A stretch of 17,632 nucleotides of DNA, taken from the NCBI GenBank assembly GCA_002413355.1, contig DHWV01000049.1:5717-23348 (forward strand). Reading direction: 5' to 3'. This document shows positions 15,129 through 17,632 of this stretch, piece after piece. Made by a program: the position numbers and the translations under genes. This stretch comes from Desulfobulbaceae bacterium UBA5173 (GTDB lineage: Bacteria; Desulfobacterota; Desulfobulbia; Desulfobulbales; Desulfobulbaceae). Each line of letters starts with the position of its first letter. The stretch's first letter is position 1. Below the pieces are notes generated by a model that saw only the letters and a program-made list of their open reading frames with translations, was not told the origin of the DNA and did not search any database.

Positions 15129-15965
15129 TCACAAGCTGATGCAGGTCAGCATCGCATAATTTGCCAGCCACAACGCGATTAGCAGCAAGCACCACGTTCT
15201 CGCCTTGCCCTGTGCAGGCGGCAGGAAGAGCAGTGCGGCGGTCAGAACTGCCGGAGCAAACACCCCAGCCCAGAACGGCGGCAGATGGCGGAGCAGTTCC
15301 TGCATTCCGATGAAAAACCACGGCCCGGCAATATGCAGCAGGCCGAAGCGTTCCTGATCCAGCGGGGCTTTCAGGAACACGGCGGCGGTCAGCAGAAGGA
15401 AAATCAGCAGGGTATGGCTGCGCCATAGGGCGGCGTAGCGTTTAAGATGAGGCCAGAGGCAGAAGCCGCCGAGCAGCAGCAACCCGTTGATATGGTGCAG
15501 ATAGATTTTTTGCACGCCGACCGCGCCGATATCGACAAGGAGCTTGTTCAGCGGTCTGCCAAAGAGCGGGATGGAGCGGAGGATGTTTTCCGTGATCGCC
15601 CCAGCAGCATCGCCGGTTGCGTCGCCGCGCAGAATATAGCCGGTGAACAGGAGAAGCAGGGCTATCGGCACAGCCGCATTCAGGCGCAGCCAAGCCGTGC
15701 GGCTGAACGGAACGCTGTTTTCCCAGATAACTACGCCGAGATGGACAAGCAATAGCAGGAAAAACGCTTGGCTGGAATAATAATGCAGGCTGCGCCAGAA
15801 AAATCCGAAAGGCACAATCAGCTCAATTGTGGGCACGGCATAGGACGGATCCGCCGGATTATACTGCAATCCGAGCACTAGACCGGACAGCACAGAAATA
15901 TACAGGCTGATCAAGGTATTGCCGCCCCAGCGCACGGCCAGCAGTCGCTCGTTCAGCTTGATCAT
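15129..15965 (-). CDS. cytochrome b of a Rieske/cytochrome b (quinol oxidising) complex, short form
   Basis: Polytopic inner-membrane protein of 278 residues that should carry two b haems and oxidise quinol together with the Rieske protein. Four haem-ligand histidines are placed as in cytochrome b6: H61 and H75 (14 apart), H158 and H173 (15 apart). GPWFFIGMQELL (214-225) stands where bc1 and b6f proteins have the Qo-site PEWY motif, so a subunit IV-like part is fused to the b6-like part. About eight helices are visible. The length is well below a b6 plus subunit IV fusion (about 375) or bc1 cytochrome b (about 380 or more), with the shortening towards the C-terminus. Its start (CAT 15963-15965) shares one base with the Rieske stop, so translation is coupled. 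No cytochrome c gene follows; the next gene is ompW. Confidence 0.9.
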   Translation of the reverse strand: MIKLNERLLAVRWGGNTLISLYISVLSGLVLGLQYNPADPSYAVPTIELIVPFGFFWRSLHYYSSQAFFLLLLVHLGVVIWENSVPFSRTAWLRLNAAVPIALLLLFTGYILRGDATGDAAGAITENILRSIPLFGRPLNKLLVDIGAVGVQKIYLHHINGLLLLGGFCLWPHLKRYAALWRSHTLLIFLLLTAAVFLKAPLDQERFGLLHIAGPWFFIGMQELLRHLPPFWAGVFAPAVLTAALLFLPPAQGKARTWCLLLIALWLANYAMLTCISL

Positions 15966-16408
15966 CAGAGCGTCACCACGTAGCCGGTCACTGCGCCGTT
16001 TTCATCTTTCTGCACTTCCACCGGAAAAACAGGCAGATTTCGTTGTGCTGGTCCGGCCAACCGCGCACCCTGCGGCGTGAAGCGGCTTTGGTGACAGGGG
16101 CATTCAATGATCTGTTTGTCTTCAAGAAAATTGACCCGGCAACCGAGATGGGTGCAGGTGCGCGAGACTGCCCAAGCCACGCTGCGATCTTGCCCGGCGA
16201 AAAGGAAAAACTCCCGCTCGGCATGAACCCCGCTGCGCGGCAGTGGCGCGGCAATTTTGACGTAGCGGGGCTTTGGCTTGATTGTGAAACCGCTGAATTT
16301 GAGCAGGGGATGCAACAAGGCCATGCCGGACAAAACGGCAGCCCAGCGGAACAGGCTTGCCATCACCCTGCGGCGGTCAGGCGGCGGTTGGGAGGCGGGA
16401 CAGTTCAT
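15965..16408 (-). CDS. Rieske [2Fe-2S] protein of a quinol:acceptor oxidoreductase
   Basis: A 147-residue membrane-anchored, periplasm-facing iron-sulfur protein that takes electrons from quinol at the cytochrome b Qo site. Both cluster boxes are intact: CTHLGC (85-90) and CPCHQSRF (103-110). C85, H87, C103 and H106 are the expected ligands, and C90 with C105 the disulfide. The N-terminus has RRR (12-14) followed by a hydrophobic anchor (about 18-37), like the Tat-type signal of Rieske proteins. Start 16408 is 3 bp after the hslU stop. A second Met at residue 16 with AGGG upstream is possible but would remove the arginines. The close pairing with cytochrome b makes the role clear, while the position behind hslU is unusual. 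Confidence 0.92.
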   Translation of the reverse strand: MNCPASQPPPDRRRVMASLFRWAAVLSGMALLHPLLKFSGFTIKPKPRYVKIAAPLPRSGVHAEREFFLFAGQDRSVAWAVSRTCTHLGCRVNFLEDKQIIECPCHQSRFTPQGARLAGPAQRNLPVFPVEVQKDENGAVTGYVVTL

Positions 16409-16411
16409 GCC

Positions 16412-17632
16412 TTACAAAATATACCGGCTCAAGTCCTCGTTCTCCGAGATTTCCATAAGCTGCTGGCGAACATACGCCGCAGTCACGGTGAAGAGCTGCT
16501 CGCCCAGCTCCGAGGCATCGTAGGAGAGTTTGTCCAAAACGCACTCCATTACCGTGTGCAGCCGCCGTGCGCCGATGTCCTCGGTTTTGCGGTTAACTTC
16601 AGTGGCAATTCGCGCCATTTCCCGGATCGCTGCCTCGTCAAAGTGCAGCTCAATGCCCTCAGTCTTCAGCAGGGCAGTGTATTGCTTGACCAGCGCATTG
16701 TTCGGCTCAGTAAGGATGCGGAAAAATTCCTCTTCGCCCAGCGGATGCAGGTTGACCCGGATCGGAAAACGGCCTTGCAGCTCTGGGGCGAGATCAGAGG
16801 GCTTGTTGGTGTAGAACGCACCGGAGGCAATGAACAGGATGTGATCAGTGCGCACCGGACCGTATTTGGTGGTCACGGTTGAGCCTTCGACAATCGGCAG
16901 CAGGTCGCGCTGCACGCCTTCCCGCGACACATCCGGCCCATGCCCGCCGCCCCCGCGCGAGGCAATCTTGTCAATTTCATCAAGAAAAATGATGCCAGTC
17001 TGCTCGGTGCGACGCACAGCCTTCTCAGCCACGCTCTCGCTGTCCACCAGCTTCTGCGCCTCCTCTTTCTTCAGATATTCGAGGGCTTCCGGCACCCGCA
17101 CCTTACGTTCCTGCTTCTGGCCGGAAAAAATCTTGGAAAAGGCCTCCTGTAACGACGACTGCATCTGCTCCATGCCGGAAGAAGCGGAAAAAACTTCGAC
17201 TATCGGCCCGGAGGCTTTGCCCGCCGCCATCTTCAGCTCAACAAGGCGGTCGTCCAGCTCGCCGCTGTGCAGCATTCGGCGCAGCTTCTCGCGGGTTTTC
17301 TCCACGCTGTTCCGCAGCCGCTCTTCTTCTGCATTGTCAGCATACGGCAGGGCGATCACGTCGCCTTCTGCGGCTGGCTTGCGTTCCGGCATGGGCAAGA
17401 GCAGGTCAAGCAACCGTTCTTCCGCCGCCGCCGCTGCTTTGGCCGCCACCGTTTCCTCCTCCTCCTTGGCGACCATGTTGAAGGCAAGCTGCACCAAGTC
17501 GCGGATCATGGATTCCACATCCCGGCCCACGTAACCCACTTCAGTGAACTTGGATGCCTCCACCTTGAGAAAGGGCGATTGGGCCAAGTGCGCCAGTCTG
17601 CGGGCGATTTCCGTCTTGCCCACGCCGGTGGG
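16412..17632 (-). CDS. hslU: HslU (ClpY), ATPase subunit of the HslUV protease, 5' end outside the window
   Basis: AAA+ unfoldase that forms hexameric rings and feeds substrates into the HslV peptidase. 406 residues are visible. The E. coli protein has 443, so only a few tens of N-terminal residues are missing. Seen: Walker A beginning at the window edge (PTGVGKTEIARR), the pore-loop segment EVGYVGRD, a charged intermediate (I) domain, Walker B GIIFLDEIDKIA, the sensor region FIASGAFYTNKPSDLAPELQGRFP, sensor 2 IGARRLHTVME, and the C-terminal tail DLSRYIL that docks into HslV. The family usually sits next to hslV, which would be upstream outside this window. Its TAA (16414-16412) is 3 bp before the Rieske start, so the three genes are probably cotranscribed. 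Confidence 0.97.
   Translation of the reverse strand, partial: PTGVGKTEIARRLAHLAQSPFLKVEASKFTEVGYVGRDVESMIRDLVQLAFNMVAKEEEETVAAKAAAAAEERLLDLLLPMPERKPAAEGDVIALPYADNAEEERLRNSVEKTREKLRRMLHSGELDDRLVELKMAAGKASGPIVEVFSASSGMEQMQSSLQEAFSKIFSGQKQERKVRVPEALEYLKKEEAQKLVDSESVAEKAVRRTEQTGIIFLDEIDKIASRGGGGHGPDVSREGVQRDLLPIVEGSTVTTKYGPVRTDHILFIASGAFYTNKPSDLAPELQGRFPIRVNLHPLGEEEFFRILTEPNNALVKQYTALLKTEGIELHFDEAAIREMARIATEVNRKTEDIGARRLHTVMECVLDKLSYDASELGEQLFTVTAAYVRQQLMEISENEDLSRYIL

Noticed and set aside
16043..17534. Plus-strand frames of 279 and 228 residues opposite the Rieske gene and hslU
   Set aside because: They are low-complexity Ser/Arg-rich or Ala/Gln-rich shadows of well-identified genes, with no start signal.

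Overview
The window looks like an ordinary chromosomal segment of a Gram-negative bacterium. It carries lipid A export and LPS core/O-antigen genes, an OmpW-type porin, a periplasmic thiol-reductant exporter and a Rieske/cytochrome b pair. Genes are dense, and many are joined by start/stop overlaps. The base composition is moderately GC-rich. The short cytochrome b with a GPWF-type Qo motif, the two-CW cysteine protein and the DUF3365 haem protein together suggest Desulfobacterota (Desulfobulbales-like). That assignment is inference from gene content, not a database result. No RNA genes, IS elements, CRISPR arrays or phage genes were seen.

Left part, plus strand (1-4481). The 3' part of ileS is followed after 2 nt by lspA, and after 7 nt more by a DUF1152 gene. 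Next comes ppnP (nucleoside phosphorylase), which has its own strong Shine-Dalgarno and a possible weak promoter. The DUF1152 gene is clearly lower in GC than ileS or msbA and may be a later arrival. A spacer of 188 bp (4482-4669) holds nothing I can name.

Middle, plus strand (4670-10717). This is a tightly overlapping LPS block: msbA; one continuous frame joining an O-antigen-ligase-like membrane protein to a GT4-type glycosyltransferase; a WaaC-like heptosyltransferase; and a GT2 glycosyltransferase. Every junction is an overlap (ATGA, 10 nt, ATGA), so the four are probably translated from one mRNA. Together they would build LPS core or O-antigen sugars, flip lipid A-core across the inner membrane, and ligate polysaccharide. 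A DUF3365 c-haem/HAMP protein without an output domain follows (10774-11679). It ends in a TGATCA shared back to back with the stop of the convergent dsbD.

Right part, minus strand (17632 down to 11680). Read in transcription order: hslU (5' end outside the window), then a Rieske protein and cytochrome b as tightly packed genes; a 285-bp spacer with an ompW promoter candidate; ompW and a clear intrinsic terminator; a good sigma70-type promoter; a two-CW cysteine-rich protein; and dsbD.

The most unusual items are the ligase-glycosyltransferase fusion, the Rieske/short cytochrome b pair attached to the end of hslU with no cytochrome c gene nearby, the DUF3365-HAMP protein lacking an output domain, and a possible 27-residue ORF upstream of ompW. 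I did not find convincing evidence for a wholly new multi-gene system.
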